Positions 1 to 12,016 of a DNA stretch of 64,000 nucleotides are shown here, piece after piece; positions within the stretch are counted from its first letter, which is position 1; each line of letters opens with the position of its first letter. The DNA is from Trametopsis cervina (lineage: Eukaryota; Basidiomycota; Agaricomycetes; Polyporales; Irpicaceae), in assembly GCA_022385755.1 (NCBI GenBank), contig MU278349.1:1674001-1738000 (forward strand). Direction: 5' to 3'. The position numbers and the translations under genes are program-made. The notes under the pieces were generated by a model. That model searched no databases. It was not told the DNA's origin and saw only the letters and a list, made by a program, of their open reading frames with translations.

Positions 1-1315
1 CCTTCGCGATTCCGTCGATGGCTAGCTGAAAGATGGCCGAACCCTCATGTCAAGAAAGCCTTGCATATTATTGATACACTGGAGCGGACATCGAGGGAAA
101 TATTCTATAGCAAGAAGATTGCGCTAGAGAAAGGCGATGAAGCCGTAGTGCACCAAGTAGGAGAAGGGAAAGATATTATGAGCATATTGCGTAAGTCCCA
201 TTAATCTTGTTGTTCGTCCCAGTAGATCATAGTTTTACAGTCAAGGCAAATATGGAGGTCAGTAGCGAAGAAAGGCTCTCGGAAGAAGAGCTTGTCGCTC
301 AAATGTCGTGAGTGCCTTCATAGAGTGTGATCTGCTCATGCATTTACCAGGGAGATGTAAGGACGATGTGCTTTGCGGCAACTGATACCACCTCAACTGC
401 TCTCGCTCGTACTCTTCATCTGCTTTCTCAACATCCTGAGGTTCAGGACAAACTCCGAGAGGAAATCATTGACGCGCGACATGGAAGTAACATCTCTTAC
501 GATCAGCTCATTGAACTTCCCTACCTGGACGCTGTTTGTCGAGAAACACTACGTGTGTGAGTGCCTGAACTCACTAAAATGCCCTGACGTTAACAATATT
601 ATCATGAAGATATCCTCCATCTAATCTCGCCGCACGAGAGTAAGTGCTTCCTGTGAGCTCATCCATTGAATAGAATGTCATTTCTCTCTTGGCACAGAGC
701 GCACCAAGACGCTGTTTTGCCGCTATCCAATCCTATCACTGGCATTGACGGTACAGTTTCAAACGAAATCGTAGTACCGAACGGCACATACATAATGGTA
801 GCTATAAGAGCTTGCAACAGGAATAAAGCTATTTGGGGAGACGACGCCGATGAGTGGAAGCCCGAACGGTGGCTATCTCCTCTTCCAGAATCTGTCGTGA
901 AGGCCAAGATTCCTGGCGTATACGCCCACCAGTACGTCCCCAGGGTTCTTCTGCGTACGAATTCTTACTGCCGCTCAGGATGACCTTTCTTGGTGGAGGG
1001 CGGGCCTGCATGTACGTATTGACTTCAGTGCATCGAGACACGGTATACTGATTCCGATTGGCAGTGGTTTCAAGTTCTCACAATTGGAAATGAGTGGGTT
1101 CTATGTTGCGAGATTTTCAATGCCAATAACTGACTGCACACTCGCTTGCAGAGGTCGTACTATCCGTGCTACTAGAATCGTTCAAGTTTTCTCTGGGGCA
1201 GAAGGATATAACGTGGAACTTCGCCTCTCCGGCGTATCCGACTGTGGGAAAGATAAGCACGAAGGCTTCTTTACCTCTGAATGTTCAGCGAGTACATGTA
1301 GCTGGTAGTACATGA
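1..1315 (+). CDS. Cytochrome P450, 3' part (runs off left edge)
   Basis: Haem-thiolate monooxygenase, normally ER-anchored and fed electrons by cytochrome P450 reductase. The N-terminal half lies outside the window. In order I see the I-helix motif FAATDTTS (near 373-395), the K-helix ExxR as ETLR (near 545), a PERW segment (near 864) and the haem loop FLGGGRACIG. The cysteine exon of that loop ends near 1010 and the glycine comes after an intron. The frame is rebuilt across at least five short introns and ends at a TGA at 1313-1315. All catalytic motifs are intact, so it looks functional. The substrate cannot be predicted and I cannot assign a CYP family by eye. Confidence 0.9.
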
Positions 1316-1505
1316 TAGTGACAGTCCGTGTTCGTAGTAGTGCTGCTAACGAGTGTAAATCATGCGCATTTCTGAATCAATCGCTGGGCGCTTCAGATGA
1401 TAAACCGAACCGAACCGGGTACAAGCTTGCTATTGTCGCTCGTACTCTTGTTTCCTGACATCTTAATTGGCCACAGGAACTTGACAGTATACGGCAACCA
1501 ACGAT

Positions 1506-2733
1506 ATGTCTACTGGGACGACACAATCTCCGTCGCAAATGACCACACAAATACCTCCAATGTCCCTACAACAAGAAGGTAGCTGCTTATTCACAACGGT
1601 TCACCACACGCTAACTGGCAGTCTTCAGATACTATCATTCATACTCGTATAACAAACGATGAAAAGTCACTACGTAAAGTCACGAAGAAGTTCTACAATT
1701 ATACAACTGTGGCGTTCGACCCAGTTGTCGCCCCAACACCTGGAAGTTCTATGTCGGTGGACGACGCGAGAGACGCATTTCTTGTAGAGCTCGCCACATT
1801 CCATCTGTCCTTGAAGAAAAGCCTGATGGTCTGTGAGGCGGAGGCAAGACAGATAGAGGAGTATCAGAAGGAAAAGGGGCGTATTGGTGAGCTCCCTCGT
1901 CCTTGGTCTCGCCGCTTCATCATTAACGTACATGGCCAGAGATGGAACATGCCCTGTTAACCGGTCAGATTGAAGGCCTGAAAGTGTCACTGGAGCAAGC
2001 GCAATTACAGCGCAAGAGGAAGATAGAGTATGACGTGATTGCTGAGAAGATCAACGCAGTTCCAACCAGAGATGAGCTCGAGCAGTACGTATCATCACTC
2101 GTGTGGTGTGCACTTGACATGTGTCTCATGTTGAACTGTTACGACAGGTCTATAACTGCCATTGAGAACGACATAGTGGCAATAAGAGCGGAGCACGAAA
2201 ACCAGAACCGCACGCTGCATACTCAGCAAGTTGCGCTGGAGGTTGTAATTACAAGTATACAAGAACTGAGAATGATGGGAAAGCAAGACGCAGATATCAC
2301 AGAGTCGTCACGTCCTACTTCCCCGGCCCCGGACACCCAGCCAGGCGACGAGGGCGACGATGGCGATGTTGACATGGAGCCTAGAGATAGGGCTGAGACT
2401 GGGGAAATATCAGATGAACGGGAAGATGCGGACGACTCAAAAGAACTCGGTAGCACTTCATCTCTATCCAAGATTCTCAACCCAACGGCGAGACCGTTCA
2501 TACCGCAGTCATCGTCGTCAACGCCTTTGCGCTCGAATGCGGGGACACCGTTGCCAGCCTCAGATAGTCAGCCGAGGACTGAGCTTGAAGACGGAGAGGA
2601 CGACGATATTGAGATGGGAGAGTTGGCGGAGTCGCCGGTTGAGAAGACCAAGAAGAAAATCAGAGAGGAAGAATTGGAAGAGGGCGAGGCTAGCGACATG
2701 AGCAGCGAATTATCTGACCCTCCAGACGATTGA
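1506..2733 (+). CDS. THOC7: THO complex subunit 7 (THOC7/Mft1-like)
   Basis: Component of the nuclear THO/TREX complex, which couples transcription elongation to mRNA export. The start is the ATG at 1506. Splicing the first intron (from about 1579 to 1628) joins a short N-terminus to the frame reading DTIIHTRITNDEKSLRK. The middle is a long coiled coil whose order matches human THOC7: a hydrophobic N-terminal helix, a QxxxxEYDVIAEKI block, then a helix with SITAIENDIVAIRAEHE and IQELRMMGKQD. Two further introns lie near 1887-1940 and 2091-2149. The last 140 residues are an acidic, Ser/Pro-rich tail (EDGEDDDIEMGE) not present in the animal protein. Ends TGA 2731-2733. The family call rests on the coiled-coil pattern, so it is good but not certain. 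Confidence 0.82.
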
Positions 2734-2888
2734 TTTGGCAGAAATTCTGTATTTACGAATCGCTCAGGGCTCTACTCTGCATATGTATCTTCCGCAATAG
2801 CGTACCGCTCTGCATTATCGAACTGGTTTATTTCAGGAGTTGCATAGATCATAGCACTTGCGCGCCTAACCCAAGCTTGACTTCGCTC

Positions 2889-4377
2889 ATGACACTTCTG
2901 CAATATGCTCGCAGGTCCATAGCGCGATTTACCTCATCATGTTCATTCTCGACAATAGCGTGTGCGCAGCTGGACCCTAATCACTCTATATACATCTCCA
3001 AGTCCAGCAACCCCTACTTCAACCTTTCCGTCGAGGACTGGTGGGCTGAATGTTATTGAACTGCAGTGGGGTTATTCTGACCCGACTTGGTTCGTTGATA
3101 TAGGTTATTCAGACACAAGCACCACAAGGAACCACTTTTGTTCTTATACCGTGATAGACCATGTGTTGTTATTGGAAGAAATCAAAACCCGTGGAAGGAG
3201 GTGAACCTGCCTGCGTCACATAGCACAGGGATACCATTCATACGGAGACGAAGCGGTGGCGGAACGGTTTATCATGTTAGTTGTATGCTTTGTCCTCGTA
3301 TGGCCGTACGGTCTATAACGTACACTGTCATTCTAGGATCTCGGCAATACGAATTTCTCTATACACCTCTCTCGGACAGCATTCGATCGCCACGCCACCG
3401 CACAGGTCGTGCTTCGCGCGGTGCGCTCACTAGGAATAGATGCAAACGTGAATGACCGCAATGACATATGTGTGGGTAAAGAAAAGATATGTTCGAGTAA
3501 GGCATTCGTGTCCGTGCCATAGAACTAATTTCTGCTGTTAAGATACGTCTCCGGTTCCGCATACAAGATTGTGAATAACCGTGCTTATCATCATGGAACG
3601 ATGCTCATTTCTACTCGGCTGGATACCCTAGGCAATTTACTGAGAACAAGCAAGGTTGGCCTTCACTTCCACCAATTCGGACTATTAAGCTGAATTCCTT
3701 TTAGGCTACTATGGAAACCAAAGGCGTCGCATCTGTACGCTCGCCTGTATGCAACTTACAGCAGTTTGACTCGTCTGTCAATCATGAGAAGTTCGTTAAC
3801 GCGGTAGTGTCAACTTTTCGAGACGAGTACGACATACATGAGGACGTACGCGGCTATTGTTCTCGTGTTTTGACTTATATTCTGACCCTTTGGAATAGGT
3901 CCACGAGATCGAAGAGACGGAAGAGACGATAAGTATTCCCTACATACGCGATAGTATGGCAGAACTCCCGGTAAGCTTGCGTACCTCAGCTAAAGAAACT
4001 TGTATGAACCCTTCATTCAGCGGTGGGATTGGGCATTTGGGCAAACACCGGAGTTCACATACACCATTCAAGAGTCCTTCGCATGGGGAGAAGTGGTAAG
4101 TGCGCCCCAAACGCTCTTGCGGTTCTATCGCTCACACATCGGCTTCCAGACTGCCAAAGTGCATTCCAAACACGGTATCATCTTAGACTGTAGCTTCGAA
4201 TATTCTGGAACCGACAGTGACACAGTGGACCTTCTGCGAGAGCTGGGCTCATCATTAGAAGGCCAGAAGTATGCTTTCGTCCAGGAGAAGGATCTCGATG
4301 CAGTTGGAGACGCAGTAGCTAGTGGCGGAGTCTTGGGTGATGTCTGGCAGTGGTTGAAGATCGAAATGTCACATTGA
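2889..4377 (+). CDS. AIM22: Mitochondrial lipoate-protein ligase / lipoyltransferase
   Basis: Attaches lipoate or octanoate to the lipoyl domains of pyruvate and 2-oxoglutarate dehydrogenases and glycine cleavage H protein, in the mitochondrial matrix. The start ATG at 2889 gives a Ser/Arg-rich presequence ([14 protein letters not shown]). The LplA-type core follows: NLSVEDW, the [12 protein letters not shown] substrate-binding loop (near 3240-3345), and the GSAYKI lysine motif (near 3552) followed by HHGTML. A C-terminal accessory domain ends FAWGEV...[14 protein letters not shown] before TGA 4375-4377. It is broken by about seven short introns. All active-site motifs are present. Yeast Lip3/Aim22 is the closest named counterpart, and the symbol is an orthology inference. 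Confidence 0.88.
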
Positions 4378-5207
4378 GGGGTTAATTTTGATGTCTGCAT
4401 TGAGCTTTCTCCTCGCATGTCAAAGCAAGTAAATTATATTCGGTAGGACCAAGTGCGAAGGGAAACTGAACACATGTGTATATTTCATACTCGCTCTGTG
4501 TACCATGAGCTGCTTGTTGCAAATCCTTCTGGCGCAATTGGTTCGGTCTGTAGAGGTTGATGTTAGGTCACTCGCTAGGAATTCAACAGTCACTCGTTGT
4601 AGACGCACCGACTGGCCTCGCTGGTGTCCCGTCAACCTTCTATCTCTGTCCAGCATCATCTCTTCCCATGCATCTAGATGGTACCGAATGGGCTATAATA
4701 AACATACACTGTTAGCTTCACGACAATACTATAAGTATGAACACGTGCCTTGCCCTGGTTCTGAGCCCGCTTTGAGACGTTAAACAACGTCCCGGCGGCG
4801 GCGAACATGGTGGTCACCAGACCTGGTCGACATGTAAATGAGGGCCTGACAACCGCATTGAAAGATGCTTATGCGTACCGAAAGGAATGAGAGCCTCCCA
4901 GGGAACAGGCATGATGTGTTAGATGAGAATAGACGTAGAGAAACAGTAACGAGCGTGTCTGTCGGAGAAAGCGGGGACGGCATATGCCGGACGCCACGAA
5001 GGAGATCGCTCCGAATGCGGTTATCGACTCAGTATTAGCGAATGGCCACCACTTGATTGGCCATGCTTTCGCGATAGGTAGACGCAAACAAGGTCCATCT
5101 AGATGCTGTGTAGTAATAAAGTACGGGTTGCGATATGTTACAAGTGAGCAATGCAAGTATCATTAAATGTATGCATGAAAATCCGAATGATAAAAGTCCG
5201 TGTCTAT
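4378..5207. other. Intergenic region, convergent 3' ends
   Basis: Lies between the lipoate ligase (+) and the REEP-like gene (-), which converge. It holds only short open frames with no recognisable domains. A polyadenylation-like AATAAA lies at 4697-4702 (+). A small perfect stem-loop, GACGTT-aaac-AACGTC, lies near 4776-4791. No gene is supported. Confidence 0.5.
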
Positions 5208-7060
5208 CTAATTGCTCGTCTTAACACTATCCGCTGAGCTCCCTGTTTTCGACCTAGAAACCGACGGACGAGCAGCGGGTCCAGAGCCGGCTGACCCTGA
5301 AGCAGGACGTGGGATGGCTGTCGTCTTACGTACGGCAGGCCGTGTATTTGTCGTACCAACTTTCGGCTTGATGGCAGCCGTAGCTGGGCGGACGGTGGTG
5401 CGACGGATAGGCTCCTTCCTCTTCGGCGAGAGTGCTCTTGGCGGTACTCGCTTGGACACATCGGGCACCTCCCGGTTCTCAATGCCACTCGCAGACGAGT
5501 CCGAAGCACGAGAACTAGTCCGTGTCATCATCAAGGGGGGACGAGTGCGCGTGCGTGCAACCGGCTTCGCGCGTATCGTTCCGTTGTCAGAGAGCCTAGT
5601 CTTGAGTGGGGGTCGGATGGTAGCGTCCTCGTCTCCTTGCGTCGACAGCGCGCGTTTGTGACCGATAACAGCAGCCTCATCCGAAGCTGTTGACTCAGAT
5701 TCCGTGGGAGTACGGAATCCAGAATCATGGTCAACTGTGCTCAATCCGGTTGAGTTGTCTATTGAGGTCGTAGTGATATTCGACATATTCTTGGAGCGCG
5801 TAATCTTTTGTGGCGTTCGTAAGGTTACATCGAAATCGTCTTCGTCTTCATAATCACTGTCATTATCGTCGTCAACAGACATGGCATCGTCTGTGTGAAC
5901 CCCGGGGTTGTCGTGGTGGTCGTCGCTCATGTCATCATCGGAGTCGGGGTTCTGAGACTCACGCGTTGGCAGGAGCGACCGTTGAAAACCCTGCTCTGCA
6001 CCAGAGGAGGGTGTACGGGTATATGCTGGAGGAGGATCTACCGGAGCGGCGTAAATGCCACCAAAGGCAGCCAGAGAAGGTAATTGCGCGCTGGCCTGAA
6101 TGGGAGAGACCGGATATGCAGCAGGGAAGGGTTCGTATTGCCGCCATTCATCGACCTCTCGAGGTGGGACATTAAGCTGGTCTTCTGCAGGAGGAGTAGG
6201 AAGGCCTTGGGGCACAGTCGGCGGCGAATCGTCATAAGCAGAAGCAGGAGGGACCCATATTTTCTGTGTTACACTCTCAGCGTAGATGCGAGGTTTACCA
6301 GTGGCTGCAGGGATCGCGCTGCTACTTTGTGCGCGGTCGTGCGCACCCTGTAGCGGGCGCTGTCTTGTCCTGGTGGTCCCGTAAGCCAAAGCAGGGTCTG
6401 CTGGGAGATCCTCCGGATATGAAGGAATGACAGGGGCTTCCGCCCCTTCAGATGTCTCCTCAACATAGAATGCCTTCTCTGAAGTGGCCTTTGAAGCTTT
6501 GGCACCTCCAAACCATCGATAGTAGAAGGACGACACGAAGTGCACAGGTACGGCTAAGAAGACCAGAAGCACGTCCCCAATATGTTGTGACAGATCCAGC
6601 AATGAGTCTAGAGTTTCAGTGTATGGTCTGACAAGGGGCCGGAGTACGTGGAGGTATATCGGCTCGGCGCCCTATAGAACGCGTCAATAAACGCTATCAT
6701 TCACGCGCCTTATGTACTGACCTTTGAACGAGTCAGTATGAAGAACAGCAGAACGATGGACTTGATCTCGCTGTAGAACGGTATGAAGATCCCTACGAAA
6801 CTGTCCGCTGTTCGTTCATAAAACGCGTAGCAGAACTAAGTTTGTGTCAATTAATGAAAGCCAGCCACACGATCTGGACGCACCCAGATCAGCCACACAG
6901 ACAGACAGCCCTTCATAGCACGCTTCCTTTGGCTCATTGCGCGCACGCTTGGCTGGCCACCATTGCGCGCCGACGGAGGGGGGAGTTTCAGAGTCTTGAA
7001 CGTTTCGTAAATGTTGAGCAAGACGAACGCCGTCCTAAGGATGGGGACAACGATTGCCAT
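5208..7060 (-). CDS. REEP/TB2-DP1-HVA22 family ER membrane protein with long disordered tail
   Basis: Family members (Yop1, REEP5, HVA22) shape tubular ER with hairpin membrane segments. The start is the ATG at 7060-7058 (MAIVVPILRTAFVLLNIYETFKTLKL). The family core comes after the intron near 6901-6844: YAFYERTADSFVGIFIPFYSEIKSIVLLFFILTRSK, then GAEPIYLHVLRPLVRPYTETLDSL in the next exon, which is the typical W/F-P-Y-K plus RP hairpin pattern. Unlike the roughly 180-residue Yop1 form, about 440 residues of Ser/Pro/Arg-rich, acidic-patch sequence follow (DSDDDMSDDHHDN; DDDNDSDYEDEDDFD). This resembles the long-tailed REEP1-4 arrangement. Ends TAG 5210-5208. Total about 585 residues. The function of the tail is unknown. 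Confidence 0.85.
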
Positions 7061-7391
7061 GATCACCGAGGTTTAAATGACGTGTATTAAATATATGTTG
7101 CAGAGGGTTAGGCAGAGCGTAGTGTGAGCATGCAGCGAGCGATCAAGTCGAGAGAAAATAAGGATACGAGATATTAGGCTGGAACTTGGCCTGGGACGCG
7201 ATGAGAGCGGAGTATGTCGTGGATATTGGGTACGAACGGCAGAAAGCGATGGTGGTTGCTTCAAAGTCCGGAATTCAGATGAGCGCGTTAAAAGCGCCTG
7301 GGGGCGCGTCGGCAATGAGGCAGTCACGTGCCCGGGATCTTCTGTATTGAGCGCTGTCCGCCGTGGCTGTTGTGTCTTGACGTCCTCCATC
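7061..7391. promoter_or_regulatory. Divergent promoter region between REEP-like gene and BUD31
   Basis: 331 bp separate the two start codons, so both genes must initiate here. I see no clear TATA box for BUD31. A run of T/A-rich sequence (ttaaatatatgttg) lies near 7088, close to the REEP-like start. Confidence 0.5.
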
Positions 7392-8064
7392 ATGCCTAAA
7401 ATCCGTACGACGAGGACGAAGAAGCCCCCAGAGGGATATGAAGAGATAGAAACCGTGCGTATATGTTATATGCATACCCGCCGTTATCGTGTGCTCATTG
7501 CGGTTTTGACAGATCCTCGAGGACTATGCTAAGAAGATGCGTGATGCTGAGAACGAGTCGCATGAGGGCAAGCGCAAGGCAGAGTCTCTTTGGCCTATTA
7601 TGAGGATCGCCCACACTCGCTCGCGATACATATACGAGCTGTACTACAAGCGAGAGGCGATCAGCAGAGAATTATACGACTGGCTCTTGAAGGAGGGATA
7701 TGCGGACGCTAAGTGAGTGTCCTTTGTGGCGTACGCCTTTGTCAGCGGCAACTCACAATGTGTCAGTCTTATAGCTAAGTGGAAGAAAGCTGGCTACGAG
7801 AAGTTGTGCTGTCTTAGGTGCATTCAGACTCGGGTAGGTCTGCTTGAAGTAATCTGGTTAGGGACGCCACTCACATGACAATGTTTAGGACATGAACTAC
7901 CAAGGTTCCACCTGCATTTGCCGTGTTCCGAAAACGCAAGTCCGTGCTGGCACCATCGTTGAGTGCGTCCATTGTGGTAAGATTCCCGCTTCCTCTTGGC
8001 GCAATGATATGCTAAACTGCAAGGGGCTGGTTTAGGATGTCGGGGCTGCAGTTCCGACTCGTGA
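7392..8064 (+). CDS. BUD31: BUD31/G10 pre-mRNA splicing factor
   Basis: Small zinc-binding protein of the activated spliceosome. Spliced from four short exons, it aligns end to end with the highly conserved G10 family: [89 protein letters not shown] and the terminal [13 protein letters not shown]. The nine C-terminal cysteines that build the zinc cluster are all present. The start is the only plausible ATG (7392). The stop TGA is 8062-8064, after an intron that splits the last Cys-rich motif. Length is about 145 residues, the usual size. Confidence 0.97.
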
Positions 8065-8543
8065 GCGGCCAAGGCGCGCGCTAAGGGGGAATGTCCCAGG
8101 CACGGGAGGCTGAAGAATCATCTGTTACCATCACAGATGGACGCAACCACTTCGAGGCTGCTTGTCCCATGGATCGGAACACCCTGTTAGTACGCTGACA
8201 CATGCAGCCATTTGTATACTCGGTACAGTGCCGAAAGAGAACCGAATACCTCAAGTAAGCTTCACTAAATGCGCCCTAAAGAGCTGCTATCCGATTACAT
8301 TGCCACTCTGTGTACTTGACTAGTCGTTGCTCTGTATCGAATGCTTACTGAAATCATGCATGTGTGAAATCCGGTAGGGTCGTCGGCGCAATCATGCACA
8401 ACTGCGGTGCTGCGAACTTGCCGGCAAGCCAGAATTGTGTGCTTAAGATCAAGAGATGAGATCGGGCACATATATATAAGTTGAGCCGCCCAGTACCTAG
8501 CGAAGCGACTCCCTCTCCTAGGCCCTTTATCATCTCCTCCGCG
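8065..8543. promoter_or_regulatory. Intergenic region with TATA box for the antiporter gene
   Basis: A strong TATATATAA lies at 8471-8479, about 65 nt before the antiporter start codon and in the right orientation. Near the BUD31 end, a 7-bp hairpin (CATCTGT...ACAGATG, 8119-8125 and 8133-8139) may belong to its 3' UTR. Nothing else is recognised. Confidence 0.55.
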
Positions 8544-11536
8544 ATGGGCATTGTGTCTAGAGAGGCGTACGAGGCCGTGGGGGTTCTCTCCCGTCGTGCT
8601 AAAGCTCCTGAGCAGGTATGTGTTCATTCCTCGGAGGGAAAGTATCAAGATACTGACAGGGGGCAATCCGCCACTGTAGGCCGGCATCTTCGCTGGAGGC
8701 AACCCTGCCTCCTACAACACTAACGACCCCATACAGTTATGGGTTATTCAACTGAGTGAATATGCTGCTTTTCTTTGTGGATATACGAGACTCACCTGGA
8801 TTCGCTAGTTATTATCATGGCCATGACCCAACTCCTTGTGTTCGCATTCCGTCCCCTACGTCAACCCAGGGTCATTTCAGAAGTCATTGCGGGTGTTATC
8901 CTCGGACCGTCAATTATGGGTCGCATACCCGGCTTCTCCAACCACATCTTCCCCATCTTATCCCTCCCTATGATCAACCTTACCTCGACAATCGGACTGG
9001 TACTCTTTCTGTTCTTGGTCGGTTTGGAAATCGACGTGCGGATAGTCAAGCGCAACTTCAAGTCTGCGAGTGCTATCTCCATTGCCGGTTTGCTTGTACC
9101 TCTGGGACTTGGTGCCGCTCTGGGAATACCGATTTACCACCAGTTCGTTGACAAGTCTGTCAACTTTGGTTATTTCCTGCTGTTCACCGCCGTTGCTATC
9201 GGTATCACGGCATTCCCTGTGCTCTGTCGCATCCTCACCGAACTCAAGCTTCTTGATGACCCAGTAGGAGCTATAACTCTTGCTGCTGGTGTTGGAAACG
9301 ATGTACGTGCAGTGGTCTTCAACATGACCAGGTACTAAATATTGCCCTTGCAGGTTGTGGGATGGATCCTTCTCGCCCTCACGGTGGCCTTGGTTAACGC
9401 CGGTAGCGGTCTCACCGCGCTCTGGGTTCTTCTGACAGCTGTGGGCTACGTTATCTTCCTGCTTCTTCCCGTTAGGTGGGGCTACAGATGGCTTTGCGTT
9501 CGTACCGGCAGTCTGGAAAACGGCACACCTACCTCGACTATGATGACCCTCACGCTCGTCATTGTATTCATCTCGGCTTTCTTCACCGATATCATTGGTA
9601 TTCATGCGATCTTCGGTGGATTCCTTGCTGGGTTGATTATTCCTCACGACAACGGATACGCTATTGCTCTAGTAGAGAAGTTGGAGGATCTCGTTTCGCT
9701 GATATTTATTCCTCTTGTGAGTGACATCTGCTGTCTGCATTGACGGTGTGTTGACTTTGGCATCTCAGTATTTTGCTCTTACCGGATTGAGGACTAATCT
9801 TGGTCTTCTTAACAATGGGGTGACGTGGGGATATACCGTCCTGATTTGCGTCGTTGCCTTTTTCTCCAAGTTCATTGCCTGCGGTCTCACCGCTAAGGCA
9901 TTTGGCTTCAACTGGCGCGAGTCTGGAGCTGTCGGTTCTTTGATGAGTTGCAAGGGGTAAGTCCATCGCCAGTATCATCATATACGCTGTGCTAACACTC
10001 GACGCAGTCTTGTGGAGCTTATTGTGCTGAACGTTGGCCTCTCTGCTGGGATTCTCGACACTCGCACATTCTCTATGTTTGTGTTGCATGCCCTCGTGCT
10101 CACTTTCATCACCACTCCTCTTACACTGCTCTTCTACCCCGAGAGGATTCGTGGACGTCTCAACCCCGATCGTAACGCGAAGACCCCGCAAGTCGGTGCC
10201 GAAGAGGGTCACTCCGGACTTCCCTCCGAGTCTTTCAAGACGCACTTCTTTGTCGCACTTGAGAAGATTGAGCAGCTCCCTGCCGTCATGACGCTCACTC
10301 AGCTCCTCCAGCTTCCTGCCCTTTCTTCTTCCGCCCCGATCTCGGACAATACTAGTATTTCACTGGAGAACGAGAAAACAGCCCCGTCCACTCCTCCTGG
10401 CCTTGAGTACCAGCCAGAACACCCTGCACCGACTCGCTCGCGCATGACACTCGAAGCTCTTCGTTTGATTGAACTCACGAACAGAACTTCGGCCGTATTC
10501 AAGTCTCAATTCGCGGACTCGTTGATCCTCAGCGACCCAGTCCTCGCTGTCGTTCGCACGTTTGGCGCGCTCAACCGCATGGCAGTGTCTACGGCCCTGG
10601 CTATTGTGGGATACGAAGATTTCCCATCGTACATCACGGATCATGCGAGGAAGACATCTGCGCAGATGATCATTCTGCCATGGAGTACTACGAGCACTTC
10701 GCTCGAAGACACTCCCGCTGTGGAGGGAAGCTCATCTGCGGCCCCTGCCAACACCTTGACGCTTTCATCTGTGGAGGCTCAGACATACCGCAAGGTATTC
10801 TCATCGGCCCCGACGGACGTCGCGCTCTTCGTCGACAGAGGGCTCCCGCAAGAAGCTGATGAACAGGGCGGACAGCACATCTTATTACCGTTCATTGGTG
10901 GTCCTGACGACCGTTTGGCGCTGTCATTCGTCATTCAATTGTGCATGAATCCGTCCACGACTGCCACCGTGGTTCGATTCAGCAAGACAGACTCGCACGA
11001 ACTCGGACCCAGAACATCGATGCAGAAGCCTGAGATACACAACACACTCTCCGTAAGTAATGCTTGCTACTCTCCAGCATCTGTCGTACTCACTGGTTCT
11101 TGTTATGCAGGTTGGCATTGCTGACACCATCTATGCGGCACGGGACACCCAGACACGGATGGTGTCTGAGTCGGCTGACAACATCCTCTGGGAGAAGTAC
11201 ACCTCACAGTCACATTTGGTCCCTGAGCTTGAGAGCGCGCTCAGCAGAATCAGCTTCTCCCAAGAAGTGGCTTCCCTTCCCCTTCACTCCATCATTGACA
11301 TTGCGTCGAGAACATTCGCACAACATCATCGCTCGCGGCCCATCGTTGTCGTCGGACGGTCGAGGCGTATGTCGCCCGAGAGTCATGCCCCTGAAGTAGC
11401 TAAGCTACTGGCTGACACAGGTGCTGCGCTGAGCTCAGAGACGACGAAGACATTGGGCGACGTGGGCACTGCGTTTGTGGCGAAGAATGTGAATGCGAGT
11501 CTGCTTGTGTTGCAGGCCGCATCTTCGAGCTCGTGA
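8544..11536 (+). CDS. KHA1: K+/H+ antiporter, Kha1-type CPA2 family
   Basis: Monovalent cation/proton exchanger expected in an endomembrane (Golgi/endosome). The start ATG at 8544 begins MGIVSREAYEAVG. Splicing three exons gives AGIFAGGNPASYNTNDPIQLWVIQLIIIMAMTQLL, the conserved Kha1 N-terminus. About twelve membrane segments follow, including RQPRVISEVIAGVILGPS, IGLVLFLFLVGLEID, the paired-Asp-region motif GVGNDVVGWILLAL and GLRTNLGLL. A Ser/Pro-rich cytosolic C-terminus of over 400 residues follows (ends ...LQAASSSS, TGA 11534-11536), as in fungal Kha1 proteins. Introns lie near 9304-9353, 9717-9769, 9957-10007 and 11053-11110. Intact and complete. Confidence 0.95.
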
Positions 11537-12016
11537 TTGTATCGTTTACGACATGTCATGTTATGTTTTCCAATACTTCATTTAGGATTATTACCGCAGC
11601 CATCATTATTCATCAGGGCTCATTTTGTGCTAGCGTTGCGTGAGAGCCTCAAGGCAAGATACGGCGATAACGAGAAGCACCTCGAGCGCTGAGGTTACTC
11701 GAAATGGGCGACGTTGAGCGGTGTTAGGCGCCTTGTTATTTGGGATGTTGAAGTCTCGCAGGAGCCAATCCCATTTCCCCCGCCCCCACTTTGTTCTCTT
11801 ACTATAGTCACCCGCCCGAAGATCCCTGTTGCCCGTTACTCGCTTTCGCGTGAAACCCTAAGTAAGTTGCACAAAGGGATGCGTTGTTTGTCGTTCACCT
11901 TTGTAGTCTTGCTCACCCAAGCCACAGCAACGCGAGGTGAGTGCAGCCAGTTGTACGCTCGATTTCGCTGACCGTCATCACATATCCCGCTCGCCTCACC
12001 GACCTTGAATACGTGC
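11537..12016. other. Intergenic region upstream of tail-anchored protein
   Basis: Holds the antiporter 3' UTR and the leader of the next gene. A candidate 5'-UTR intron donor (CGAG|GTGAGT) lies near 11935-11942. No gene is recognised. Confidence 0.4.

Noticed and set aside
4784..4911. Small plus-strand frame starting MVVTRPGRHVNEG
   Set aside because: Only 27 codons, no homology I recognise, and no convincing splice extension.
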